From Lepidonotus clava (taxonomy: Eukaryota; Annelida; Polychaeta; Phyllodocida; Polynoidae): 64,000 nt of DNA. The position numbers and the translations under genes were made by a program. Shown one piece after another: positions 12,401-26,279 of the stretch (its first letter is position 1; each line of letters starts with the position of its first letter). Location: assembly GCA_936440205.1 (NCBI GenBank), contig OW387148.1, forward strand, positions 16,733,961 to 16,797,960, in the 5' to 3' direction. A model generated the notes under the pieces. It made no database searches. It was not told the DNA's origin and worked only from the letters and a program-made list of their open reading frames with translations.

Positions 12401-15400
12401 TGGCCAGTAAATAAACTATATGAAAACTTAATACATCTTCACCTCAACATGGACCTACTTTTATATCAAATCCTAAGTGAAAAGAGACATGTAGAAAAAA
12501 ATACTTTATGTGTCTTTTTTCGAGAACTAACAAGTGCCATTGGGAGACCTGCGGTAAAGAGCCCCAAGGCTGACGTATGGCTACTTGACAGAGGTTTGGT
12601 CTAAATAAACACCATTCTGAGGATTCTCCCCCGGGATGCAGGCACCCAGCGCCGAGGCCTGGATTTACAGTGTAGCCCAGAGGGGTGTTGGGTCAGTGGT
12701 GGGAATGCTGGTCTCCTGATCCACAGACTCACAGTTCGCATTCATGGCAATTCTACAGTTCTGTGATATTATGAAACAAATATTCTATAACACCAACAAT
12801 AAGTCCTGACTGGCTAATGCGGCCAGGTAAACTAGTCATATGAGGTAGTCATAGATTTCTTCCATAGTACGAAATTGGAAGGACGTAAAGTTTGTTCAGC
12901 TACGAAAAAACTTAGTCTTTATCTTTATCTTTATCAAACTATCGTTCAATCACATTTAACTTTGTAATCTTTTTATAATCTCCTTAGATTTTATTCAAAT
13001 TACAGGCAAGAAGGTAATGGGACAAAACGAGTGTAATACAAAACCAAAATGAAAATCACATTGACTAAGAGTAAGAGAAAATTTCAAGAAATTGAGGTCC
13101 TAAATCAGAGCGCCCCTGTTATTTCAGAACAAGTTAACCTAATTGGTTTCTTATGTACCCGGACCGTTCCGGCACACAACTGAAATGTGTTCCTGGTGAC
13201 AGTTACACGGAATAAGAAACGGTAACCATCTCCACTTAGGCCCATTACCCAGCCTTAGATGTGGGGAGTTTCGATGTCTGATACAAAACTACAACATTTA
13301 TCATAGTTTGCCCCCATGCCCTTCCTCCTCCCCAACCCCCACACCACTGCATTTCGCTATACATACTAGAAGTGCACACTATCTTTTGGTGGACATAATA
13401 AGGATCTATTTTCAAAAGAAAGTGGAAATTTACAAAACCCTTATGAAAATATTCTGCGAAATTACCTTTGGTTGATTTGTTGAAAATATATCTCTGACCT
13501 TTTGGTTTGAGAATATGTCTTATTATTAGAATTAAGAACCTGTAAAGACATATTTGTGAATATACACCAATGCACACAGCATGAGATAAAAATAGTCCCA
13601 CGTCTATGTACAATCAAATTAATATTATTGCACCACAGTTAATAAACTCTAGATTGGCTATGTATATGGCAGTTCATACATTCACATAAATCAATGTTTT
13701 ATGTAATGTATAATGCTCTTCGCCAGTTTGCAATATACGTCAGCAATATCTTATTTTCAATTCAGAGTTTCAATATAAAAGGCTGTGGTATGATAATTAA
13801 TGGCATGTCCCCGCAGGAGCCCTCAATCACACAGAGACCGTGGCCATTCGGCGCTACACACGACTCAGCAATAAATACAAGATAGGGCTTCCCGACATTT
13901 TTCTGTTGTTTTCTTTGGGGTCACTTTTTTCAGCACAGCCCCAGCATTCCAAGTGCACGCTTTATTATCTTTAAGGAGACGGGGCTGTGTTTTTTACCCA
14001 TGCCTCGGCTAGAAAAAACATCACGAGAGTTATCAAATCATAGCAAAGTGTATCGTTCTGTTTATTGTTTGATACCGACAGATATCAACCACCAGTCTGA
14101 ACGGCGCATTTACCTGACAGAGCCTTAAATCATTCTTAGTGCTTGGGGTCTTCTCGTTTTGTAACCAGGGATCAATTGGATCCTAACGTCAACTAAATGC
14201 AATTGTGGAGAAACTTCTAAAATATAAGGATTCGTTGCTAACACATGGCAATTTACGATGCAAAAGAGTTATTCATATAACTGGAGCAGTGACGATCTCC
14301 TGGGGTTGTATTTTTTTTTCAAATCTGGTTATTTTTTCTCTCTTGATGATAAACATCAAGCTGTTTAATGATGTCGTGAATACTAGATTGTACACAATCC
14401 TAAATTGACCCTAACCTTTTAGGTTTTAAAATAAGATGTAAAACTAGAAGTGCTATCTACTTGTATAATTATCTACACATCCATTATGTTAGCATGGCCA
14501 AATTTCATGTACCAAAGATGTCCAAACTTCCAGATTGACTGCAAAAAGCCAGACCAGAAGATTTCAATTTGGAGATGGAGTAAAGTTACATTCCTGACCT
14601 TAGGTTATAGACAGTAATGAGAAATGTAACCTTTCAAAATGAAAAACATATTTGATACGGTGAAACAAAAAATCCGTACCAGTCAATTGCAATTTCCTTA
14701 GAGCCAATTATTTAGGCCTATAAATTCGTATATTCTAAATGATATCATAAATAATATAAGCTATTAACCTGCTAGGTTCTTGTCATATTCAAATATAAAT
14801 CTACAGTAATTCTAGGACCTGCTGCCAGTAGTTATAACAAGAGAGAAGTGGTAAATCAGCATTTTATGTGATAATCAAAGACAAGCATCAGTAACCATAC
14901 ACCTGCCACCACCCGAGTTAGGCCAGGTATGCCTGCCAGTCACCTCACTCTTTTTACATCTTCATTCTCAATCTGGTGGCCTTCTGTGTGCTCTTTTTCC
15001 GCTGAAATTGAAATCAGAGTTTTTTTCTGTTTGGCTGCGAGCTGGCAGGATAGGCCTCTGGGGATGAGATGGGTTCCAGGTGTGGTGGTGGTGCAGGGGG
15101 GTCTGAGGCCCACCTGGGCGTCCGGCAGGTGGGCTACTGGCAGCCTGCCTGGTTACCATTACACAGGTACCGGCCCAGGCCACAGGTAGACAGGTAGGGA
15201 GGGCCAGGTGAGAGCCTCCTCCACCTATATGTCTATAAGTTTAGAGAACTGTGTGTAGTGAGGGATGTTGGACATTGGCTATTACTGGTATAAAGTTATC
15301 ACTGCATACATCTTCATTTGCCACATGGACACAGTGGCATGAAAACTAATAATACACTGGGTGTTCAATTCCTCTTTTGCAGGATGTTTTGTATCAGGCA

Positions 15401-18400
15401 TATACACCATGTGAAGTAAATTTATGGCTTACGTACATTTATAACAAAGTAGATAATTGAATCCTGTGTTCCTGTCATGTAATCCGCTTCTATATCATTT
15501 ATCAGAAAGCAGAGGAGACTGACACCCGGCACATCATAGTACTGACAGTATGCAGTCTGTAAAGATGGCCATGGGTGAGTTAGTAGATAAGGGAGGGAGG
15601 GGGTTGGGGTTGGGAACACAAACAGGTGTGGGATACATCATATAGGTGTGATATATTCAAGGGTATAGGAGGCCCCGGGCTTTACGTGATGGATTAATGA
15701 ATAGTCCTTGCTCTGACCTTGGGTCCGGCAACACATTGATAAGCAACGGGAGGACACGGGGCAATGGTGATACAGATACATTATATCTATGATTTATGTA
15801 AAAGTCTGCATGACAGTGTTGAACTTGGTGATTTGCAGTAGGTCTATTTCAATCATCTGCGTATGTAAAGAAGCAGGAAATTGACTAATGTAATTATTTC
15901 GTACCGGGTAATAGGTGGTAAAAGTTTATTCTGTATGGCACAATAATAATGAATGAAAAAGACGATTATATGTAGCGAATATCCAAGGACCGATGACTTT
16001 GAACATGGCCCTAGACCCTTAAATTCTTGGGGACGCCCCCCCCCCCTCAAGGGGGCACTTAATTGCACCTCTTGCCAACAAGCATTGTGCTTGGTATTAA
16101 TTCTACCTTTAAAGGAACCCTTGCACATAACCTCAGGGTAGTCATTTTCAAATGAAATTAATCCAGCGTGAAGTATACATCCAGCAGTAAAAATGTGAGA
16201 AAAATCTAAGAAAAATTCCAGGTTTTGACATAGTTATAAGATATTTAAAAAACATGTATTTCATTACATTTTTAAGAGAAATTCCCAAATTTGTGAGGTC
16301 ACACGGTGAGTTATTGGGAAACCCCATCTTCCTTAAAAAGGGAATCCCCAACCCTATAAAATTTGTAATGAAGGGTATGCACTTTAATACAAATCATATA
16401 AATTTGGCTCCATACAGCTCAGAATTATTTGTAAAATATATCTGTCTATAATCATTTATTAACCAGGGAATCCTAAATTAACTTGAGATGGGATTCCTAT
16501 AGTTGTGACGTAGCAAGGGGAGTGATGGACAACTCAAAATCCAGGGGATTCCCCAAATTATTTTCCTTTCCTAAATAATTCCTTCATACCTCAACATTTT
16601 CCTTTTTTTCCCTTTGCAATCTTTTAAGAATACTCAAGTGAAGTTAAAAATACAAAATTTAGGAACTTGTAAATTTATATGCAAGAGACCCTTTAAGATC
16701 CCTTAGCCCCTAAAGCTATACAAACGACTATCATACTTACTTTATTATTCAATGAACATAAATATATATACCCTTCCATACTGCTCCATATCCTACAGAC
16801 CACAGTTACCCACCCCACGTGTTATTTACCACTTTATCAATGCACATTACACCCCTATTACCCCTGACAACCATATTTCATCATACTAATGTTCTTTATC
16901 AAACCTTAACCACATTTCTTCAGACACCCTCTTATCATGTACAAAAAATACAACATTCTCGGTTTTCATAAACAAGGCATGTTTTTAATCCTGGATAATT
17001 CCTCTGTAATTTCGACCTGTTCAAAAAATCGATAACAGGAAATTGTTCTTGTGAATGATGTGTTCACCCTGCTGTCCGAGTGATAGTGGTGAGCCTAGTA
17101 CTAGTAGATTTGTCTTGAACACTGATAGAGCCTCTGAACTATAAGCAGTCGCCCATTCAAACTGTACTTTTTCATCTTTCAGATATGCCTGAAACTGATG
17201 GTAATAACTCAAGACTCATCGTGTTTCCTCAAGGTTACTTCTGTAATTTTTTTGTTGGTCATACGAAAATAGGGCTTATTACCTAGTATTCTATTACATC
17301 CCAATTATCTACTTTGTGTCATTCTGCAGATATCTATTGGACATTTCCTCCTGAATTGTAAAGGAATCAAAGTAGGCATTGCCGAATCAGAAGAGTAGTG
17401 TTCCATCAACCAATGGAGCTCTAACGTTATTTCATTGTTAACTCTTTTGACCCCATGTTTCTTCAGCTGGGGGAGCCGTGTTGTGGGGTGCACAAAGAGA
17501 CTATAATACTATTCTACAGAGACCAGGCACTGTAACTATACTCGTCCACTCGTGGCTACATAAATCAAAACTAGCAAGCTACATCCATGGGTTGCATGGT
17601 CAATACTAACATTACATATGTATTATATATATATGTATATAAATAAATGTATATTGAGATAGTTTTCTAACATATTTATTTTCCCTGTGGTGAGTTGCTC
17701 CAGTCTTCCCTCACCTCTGTGATATATTCCTAGTTTCAATGGCACTGCCCCATCTTCTTGTACTAGGTCTTTGGTAGATCCTGGCGCCGGGTAGTTAGTT
17801 AAGTGTTAACAGCCAGTCGTCAGGTACGTTACTTTTTTTCAAGAAGAGCTGTAGGAGCATTACTACGACTGGTTGGTCATATATAATCTGTCTGCAGAGC
17901 TAAAAATGTAAGAGAAGAATCTTCATCTTTGTCAAACTATAAACCCGTTCTCCTGTTCAGTTGTATGGAAATATTTGGTATACATTAATTAACATTTTAT
18001 CTGTATCATGCTTTACGCATATTACGTATCTGCGTATAGCTATACATGTATAGCTATTATGATATTTTATATATTTGACGGATTAGAATGATATGGCACT
18101 AGAGATTGTATCAGTAAATTTTACGCGATTTAAATACAAAATAATTCCGTCCTTATCACACAATTCCATCTCAACAACCTAATGATCCTAGCAGTGAAAT
18201 AACCCACCCAGTTCTGGACCATTACCGCTAAATGGAGCCAGTCGAGTGGCGGTAAATATTAACTAATTACAGTTCTAATAACGGTCCCTGAGGACTTAAC
18301 TTGTGGCGTCCAATTATTGATACTAAGTGGGATAAACAACCATTGGGGAGTGAATACACAAACAGCATATGGTGGTGGGAGGGAACCATATAATTGAGTG

Positions 18401-19430
18401 TTTATATACCACAGCCCGTATTAGACGCCACTTGGCATAAAATTCACCGGGCTTAAAATAGGTCGTTTAAACCCTAAGGCATGGAGTGTGCTCCGAAGTA
18501 GGGTGTCGGGCATTACTACAATTATTCATGCCAAGTTTAGGCTACACTGGCCATGAAATCCCATTTCCTGCTTCGTGTGGCCGACGTATAGACATGAGGA
18601 ATGTGAAAAGCATCGGGTAGCCGTGCCGAAATTATTTTATACCTCATAGCAGTATACTCAAAGGGCAAGTTCGATGGCTGATATTCAACGTTATTCTATA
18701 AAGGTAAAATGATATCATACATTCAATTTAAAACAATAAAAGGCTCAAAATACTTTCTGCTACAATATGAATGAAGGACATGGTAAATAAATCTCATAAT
18801 CCAGAAATATAAATGAAAATAAATCAACCATGGTGGTATGCTGCTACAGGTGGGGTCCACACACATTATATATCTTGGCAGTCCCTCCCAAACCTTTCTT
18901 GCCAATTTCTCAGACGATGCTATCATTTTTCACCTAGGTTCTATAATCCTGTCTGCCCCGTCCTGAGTCACAACATATTGGTTAAATATGGGATGGATGC
19001 TGCTATACTATCCCGGACAAACAAGGCGGATGGGCCCTTAGACCTATATACTATGACAAGGATGTGAAGGGGACAGGGGGTGGGGTGGGAGTGTGGAGTG
19101 GGGGTTGGGGTTGTCCTGAGTAAATATGGGTGGACAAAATAGGTTAACTGACTCAAAGACACGCATCATACCATCATGCCATGTGTTCATTTTGAGAGCC
19201 TTAAGTTTCAGAGTGCTGTGAACTTTGACATTTTTCTATTATCATAATGCCATAGACAACGAGAACCGAAAATGTGGATTCCTGAGAGCCGACATGTTTA
19301 ATTAGATATGAAACGTCAACACCACATCATTACTTAAGTATTTACGGAAACCACTATCATCTGAGCAGGGCAACAGTAATACTTCTTCCCTCCTGAATTA
19401 AAAGGGAACCATGAAGTTATGTATGTTATG
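9418..19430. other. noncoding interval, AT-rich
   Basis: No coding exon can be supported on either strand. The stretch is AT-rich with islands of more balanced composition near 10320-10700, 11580-11720, 13800-14110, 14890-15210 and 17090-17480; these could be regulatory or small exons that I cannot call by eye. No TIR pairs or long direct repeats were noticed. Because the giant gene leaves its third exon through a donor at 26280, at least part of this may be intron. Confidence 0.5.
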
Positions 19431-19506
19431 CATACATACATACATACATACATACATACATACATACATACATACATACATACATACATACATACATACA
19501 TACATA
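19431..19506. repeat. (CATA)n microsatellite, 76 bp
   Basis: About 19 perfect tetranucleotide units. On the minus strand it opens a spurious MYVC-type reading frame, which is not a gene. Confidence 0.95.
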
Positions 19507-22500
19507 GCAAAGGAGAAAGACAGATCGGTCATTAGCGGAGGTAATTATCATACAATTATAATACAATTTATGTGAAAGGTACTTAGAATTAAGAATGAAT
19601 ACTTTACCATTATGTATCACAAAGGGTTGCATCCGTACGCCCATGGGGTCTAATAACCAACAAGACAAATCTAAATAAATCTACTCTCAGAGGCACAGTC
19701 AGCCCTAAAAATAAATCATGTATGACCATCTCCTGATGAACAACACTTTACATTTTTAAGCGTGGCCCCATGGAGCACTAACGTTGGGCCTCGGGTCCCA
19801 TGGGAAAGGGACAATCTCTGGGTTTACAAGATGAGTCATACACTATTCACATTTTTATTTCTTTAACATGTCTTTCTAATTCCTATCTGATCCCCCTTAT
19901 AAGAAAAAGGTAAACACACAAAACATTCATGGATCGTTTGAATGCTGGTTGACGAAAAACTAGGCACTTCATTATCAAAGGAAAAAGTCATTGTTTTTCT
20001 TTCCATTCAGAACGGTAACAGATGTATATTTGTTTCTGTTATTACAAAGTCAACCTGCCTACTGTAAGAGACAAAACGTGGGGAAAAAAGTTCCCCCTAA
20101 AGGTGCTACAAAAATCGTATTGTGTATCAAATGGCTTATTTTCTTATTTCATTTCATTTATTTGCCTTTTCCAGCAGTGGCAGACCCAGTGGCGGAGAAT
20201 GCTATACTCGGGAGCACAGAGACCGAGGAAAAAACAATCTCTCTTCTCAGACGAACAAGTGCGATGTGGGTGAATTTACCCAAGTTAGACAAAAACGTGA
20301 CAAGACACACAAAAGATGGAAGGCGTATAAAAAAAGCAAAATAACAAAAATAGATTAAAAGATATAGAATACATCGCCCAGTCATTCTTTGAGGGTTATT
20401 GTTAGTCGCTGACAATAAAGTGAGTAACCGACGAAAAAAACATTCTGACAAAAAGACAAATTAAGGACTAAGAAATAGAAAGAAATAAAGACTAATAGAA
20501 AAAATTGAGAGAAGATGTGCTTTTGTTAAGTGCACACACTGTGGATTAGAGTATTTGTCGGTCTTTTGCCTACACTGTGAGAGGACGATACAGGGACGTG
20601 CTCGTGTTCTTTATGGCCAGCACTGACTGGAAGTCTAGGTGTTTGCTGACTGAAAGCTCCGCTTTTAACGTGGGATTAATCAAACAGATATACGGCTAAT
20701 ACAGGAATACACCCACACAAAGCAGTAGTAATCTATCAGGGTTCATTCAGAGGCCTTGCATGGGAAGTTAACAAAATGGGAAGACGGAATAAGAAGAGGC
20801 CCCCATGGATCGTATTGAAATTTGATCTGTCGTTTCAATGATAAGGAAAAAAGTACCGTAAATCTTGGCTGAGACATCCCTGCCTTGTCGTGGATAGAAC
20901 AGATGGCCCATACCACTGCCTTGTTCCCATAGCTGGCGACTACCACGGCTGGTTTTCATTCATTCAACCTTAGATGGCATTTCTTTTCTAAAAGATATAT
21001 TTTAGTGATTCCTGACGCCGTCTTGTTGGTTTTTAAAGGGAAAACAAATTAGACAAGATGGTTATTTTATTACAAACGGTGGATGTTGTTGATTCTGTTT
21101 GTGAGCCATTATGTCTAGCATATATCATTAAATGGAGAATGATGCTCTGATGTCGCCCCTCGACTCTTTGTAAAGTAGTCGGGTTTTATGCTAAAGGGGT
21201 ACGATTCGATAACTTAATTGTCAAAATTGGGACTTTGAAAATGGCAGATTCCCAGCCAAGGATTTGACGTCGCAAAACGTTATTAGAATTATAACGTCGC
21301 AGAATGTGACGGTTATGTCGCTCCTTGAACGGACTGTATATAAGGTACAGCTCAAATATAGCTTAAAGAGAAATACGATACACTCATTACTGTCCTGGAC
21401 TGAAGTAGGGACCTTTAAGTCAGTTTCCAGTACGGAAAAGTGAAGGGTAGGGTTCTGTGACCTGATCTCTGATCTTTTATTCCAGATAGACATTGGGGCC
21501 ATAAGCAATATAAGTCTTCGAGGTCCAATTACATGCTGCAGCGATCTACCATCCATATCATCGATTAAATCACCTGAAGACAGGGTATAAACAACATTAC
21601 TCTCACCCTGCCTTTCAATTAGGTTTTGGTGGTTGCTTTTACTGACTGATTATACAATAACTACGTCTAAAAGGTATGTGTCCCTCAATCATATTCAAAC
21701 TTCAGTAGCCACCCACTGCCGCCTACACAGTGACATATACCGCGTACGGGAGAAGCCCAGTGGGCGCCGCCATGTTGTACAATTGAGACTCCTGATAGGC
21801 TAAAAAGGTGCGCTTGTCCACCCACAGGAAGTGGCGCCAAAGGTGTGCGCATGCGCGGACATGGACTCCCGAATACGGTATATGCCTCCTGTTTGCTCTG
21901 ACTCGACCTGAAATACCTCACTGGAAAGGCAATGTTGAGTTTTATAAGATCCTTTGCTCTTTTTGATAGTGTTTGGCATCAAATACTAATATTTAATTTA
22001 CCAATGCCAAGATCCGTTTTCTTTATCATGAGAGTGACATACGTGTCATTGTTAGCATGTCCTATTCCATAAGTCGAAAATGGTAAAGAAGAAATGGAAA
22101 AAGGTGTAGCCTTGACAGAAATGGTTCATATAATATTACGATTAATTACATGGGTAATGTTGAACTCTTCATATATTCCTATGAGATTCCCACTTCATAC
22201 TGCTGCCAATACTCTGAATTACTTGTGAATCCAAAATATATTTTCTTTTGTAATATCTGCTTTCGTTTTTACATTTCTATATGTGTTTGTCAGGGGCAAA
22301 GCTTCTATCCTTCTGGGTTGATAGCTTTTGGGGAAAAACACCTTGTTTGTCCATGTGATAAGGATTTCACACTTGACTATGGTCGGACCCACGCGTCTAT
22401 ATCCACAGGGGAAGGCGCCAGGCCGACCACTTTTGCTGGTGGCAGTCATGGTACTGGGTTGAGTGCAGAAGGTTAAGGAGGCTTTTTCTCTTTTTGCCAG

Positions 22501-25500
22501 AGAGTGTTTTTTGGGGGCAGAGAAATCCTGTTGACAATTTGTGTAGATTTTAACCATTAGGAGAATAGATAGCTTCAACGTCAATATTCATCCTGTGTTA
22601 CTCATTGCTTTACCATAGGATCTATTTAATCACTAGATTGTATCTGCATGTTTTGCACATTGCGCCCCATACTCACAGTAAGCGGTGCTGGGGCCTTGAG
22701 GTTGGAGTGAGGGACCGAGTATGCACGTACTCCTATGACCCCCTTACTTCAGAAATAACTCCATACCCACATTCAGCATTCAGTGTTTGGTTTTATCATT
22801 AGCTGCTTAGCTATTGGTATGGCATACCAGTGAACTGATTCTATGATATCTTTCCAATAGTAATTAACATATATCATATGAATTTTATGATTATATCTAA
22901 TCATTTTATTAGAAAATCATCTAGTCTAACAATTAAGTAATCGATGGAAAAATATATCTTAATTGTTCTAGATGAGCTTCGTTCTAATTTAATAATTATT
23001 TAGGGTTTACAGACATATCCTTATGCTTTCTAAAGTGTACGTATACTACGAAAACAGGAGGCATTGCCTTCTTCACCATCCTTTCAAAGGAAAGAGTCCC
23101 CCTGGATGTTTGGCTATGCGCTCCATTTTATAAACAGGTAATTCTATACTGACACTTGATATAAAGCCAGCCTTCTCAGACTTAATCTTTTCAAATTTTC
23201 TTTGACTACAATTTAGATATCTTAATGGATGGCAAGAAATATACAGAAAATAAAGGTAGGTTCTGAACAGGCAATCCTGTTAAAGGTTGCCATCTATATT
23301 GAGTTTCAAATATAAACATTGGTGCAGTTTTAATCAGCAAAAAGTGTTAAACCCTTTGTCAACTGTTGGCATATGGGGAATAAACCCAGCAAACCCAACC
23401 TTAACCCTGTTAATCCCTTCCGCCTCCCCTCCCCCTAATGCCTTATTGACCTTGACTTTTGAAGGGCATAAGCGGCCCAGGGGTTCAGGACCTTGGCAAA
23501 CAAGGTCAAGGTCGTCTGAGGGTCAACTAGGTTGTACCCGCAGTGTCAACCACCCACTCGTCCAATATTGTACCAGTGTAACCCAAGACTGGTTAAGTGT
23601 AGTGGAAGAGGTTGACCACCAGGCAGTACCAGTAGATGACCACTGCGACAAGCTCAGACCACTCAATCACCAGTGCAGGGTGCCAGCCCTGCTATATGAG
23701 GACATCCCTATAATGTTAATGTGTTCCATCTTAGCTGTTTAAATCTTATTCTTAAGAAAGCTGAGCCAATCAGATATAGGACAGATTAAGAGTGTTAACA
23801 ATATACTCATGCACCTAATTATAACCCTGTTTCAACGCCAAGTGTCACTTCCAATAATGTCTCAAAATCGCATTATGTGCTCCATATGAGAGATGGAAAA
23901 GAAGGAAAACATACGTTGGAAGTATCAAATTACATATCTTATCAGAAATACAGCGTCATCTTTTACATTAAAGAAATTTGAATGTAGAAGACACATCACC
24001 CAAACTGCATATTAGGCTACCATGAATAATGTTGAGCGTGGAACACTTCAATTCTCATGGCTACCATAATTGCAGAGTATTCTTACTTTACTGAACAGTA
24101 CTGTATGGCGTGTAGTGTTCATAGTAAAGGTCTATTCATTTGAAACAGGTTACACCTATCATTACTCTAGTTATCCTGGTTCCCTCCTGGTTTTGCCCAA
24201 ATCGCTTACCACTGACCATACAATTGGCTGACCTCTTGCTGACCAGCAGACACCCCGTGGTCACTCCAGGGGGTGTAGGTATGGGAACAGACAACTGGCC
24301 TGGGCCCTCTCAACACCTAAACAACCTTTGACAACTGACCAAAGCCCCCTGACCAAGCTGTCAATGGCCATTGGTCAGAAGGCCTCTTGACCGGCGGGTT
24401 GGAGGCAGCCCCTTAGCCCCCCGTGGAGGAGTGGGGTAGGGCTAGGACGGTTTAAGGGGCAGACATCGTGAACTTTTTAGCATAGACGTCTTGGGCGAAC
24501 AAGTAACACAAATTTTGATTACTGCTAATTCTTTACCATGTATCTCCGTTAGGAAGGTATAGGCATAAGTCTTTTCAACATCTTTATCCTTATTTGCAGG
24601 ATAATGTCTGGTATCATTCCTATTTAGAATATCAAGATCCTAACTACCAATCGCGTTTATTTATTATGTCTGATAACAAAAAAAGCTCCACTATGCAGCA
24701 GGATTATGTATATGACCGATGAAAAGAGAAGTAGATCAAACCCATGCACTAGATTAGCTTTACTATTTCCGTACGATCTAAAATGTAATACCCTATCTCA
24801 AGGGAGACAATTTATTTCAATCTGGTATAAGAATCTCACCTAGTAATTATCAGATCTAGAATGATGCGGCCCACGAACGTGAAGGATATGAGAACTGTAC
24901 CAATCCGGTTTATGATTTTTCTCTTTAGTACCAGGGTGGTTATGGGCAGGAATGACATTAAACAGAGTACTGTATATTCATGAAGGAATATCCATCATGT
25001 ACATCAGTCGTTTATGTCCCCTGATGAGATCTATATTAATATATGCATGTTCCATGATGAAACCATCCCTATTCATAACATCATAAAAGAAGAAATATAA
25101 AAGGCTTCTGGAGATTAACGATAGGCATGACCCCTGTACGAAGCAACGTACAGCACATAGTAAATTCAATGAAGTTTGCTGTCTAACAAATAAATGTAAT
25201 ACACATAGGCCTACACCTATGATAATAACCTATAGGACTTATTGATACACATTCTAAAAGTACCCACTTCTCAATTAGACTGTATGAACCCACAGAATAA
25301 GTCCATGTAGACTCATGTAAACTTTAATGACCGTTGGGCGCCATAGGCCGTCTGACACCAATAGGAGCCTACTATAACCCGGACGGTGGTTACCCGGTCT
25401 GGCTTCTTGGCGTCACCACCACTCTACATCTAATTACACGGGTTAACAGGCTGATCCTGGCTGCTGTGGGGGATGGGGGTTACTCCATGAAATCCATCTA

Positions 25501-26279
25501 CACACTGCCCTCCCCCTAATTATTCTAGGTTGGAGCCTAATGTACTATATTATTGTGCTTCATGTAATTATTCCTTATGCAGTACAATTGTCAAATCAAA
25601 TTACTGCATCACTCATCAAATTCAACCCAAAATTCATTGAAATGTACTACATTAGCACCTGGAAGAACATGTTTTAACGTGAAGTTGCAATAAACGCATT
25701 TAAAAGTATATTTTATGAAATTATTTCGTCATTTACAATACACCAGTTAATACCTCTCTCTTGAAGTTGTTTACTTTTTGTTTTCAAGCCCCCCTTACCA
25801 AATGAGAACTTTCCTCCCCTACCGGTTGGCGTCAGGGCTAAGCCCTTAATAGGGTAGATTGTAATCTATCCCTGTATCGTGGTTGTATCTCGATTACTCC
25901 TAGAATTGGATCGTAGCCAGTAGATCGGCTGATCTAGGGGATAAGTATGGCTCAATTAATTGCTTAATTAATATGCTTGTTAATTGTGGCATGGTTGGAA
26001 TGTCGATACGGCCATAGTGGTGTGATTGCCCTATCAACTGGCAACTGTCGGAATGACTTATGAACTTGCCACTTGTATGTGCTTCATTTGATGTTTGATA
26101 GGCTATATACTTCCTACTTAATTAACCTTGCGCCCTTTCTTGCATCTGTATATAAGAATGGCAGCTACTATTTGGCACTTCAAAATGCAACACATAAAGA
26201 AGAAAGGAAACTGGATCTTAAAATGCAACATATTACCTCTTTGATCCTAACTAATAAAAGAAGGGAAACTGGCTCCTAC
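19507..26279. other. noncoding interval, at least in part intron 3 of the giant gene
   Basis: The donor of exon 3 (GTAGGA on the minus strand, intron starting at 26279) requires a further exon at lower coordinates, so the DNA immediately left of it is intronic. No acceptor and exon pair could be recognised. If splicing failed, translation would run ten codons into the intron and stop at 26247-26249. An imperfect duplication of about 60-70 bp, sharing AAAATGCAACA and GGGAAACTGG-like words, lies at 26178-26275 right beside the donor. Confidence 0.55.
23447..23513. promoter_or_regulatory. cluster of nuclear-receptor half sites
   Basis: TGACCTTGA at 23447-23455 is the reverse complement of TCAAGGTCA, the extended monomer site used by FTZ-F1/SF-1 and ERR-type orphan receptors. 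AGGTCAAGGTC at 23503-23513 is a tight direct repeat of half sites. The flanking region to about 24400 is also rich in TGACC/GGTCA words. No promoter is visible. This is motif evidence only. Confidence 0.25.

Noticed and set aside
11991-12604. Two overlapping plus-strand frames of about 100 codons
   Set aside because: Composition is typical of AT-rich noncoding sequence, there is no recognisable motif, and splice sites at sensible places are lacking.
986-13857. The word ATTCGGCGCTAC shared by 986 and 13846
   Set aside because: A 12-base word is expected to recur many times by chance in 64 kb, and the flanks do not align.
19426-19668. Minus-strand frame with a MYVC repeat
   Set aside because: It is translation of the CATA microsatellite.
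20170-20200. CAGTGGCGGAG word resembling the end of the element at 61682-61889
   Set aside because: No inverse partner was found within a plausible distance, and the match is only about ten bases.
23287-23742. 151-codon plus-strand frame
   Set aside because: It is the longest frame in the left noncoding part, but its composition follows the local CCAG/TGACC-rich DNA and no domain or splice support is seen. A noncoding explanation is more likely.
25019-25070. CTGATGAG ... GAAAC words resembling a hammerhead ribozyme core
   Set aside because: The stems that must flank these words do not pair.
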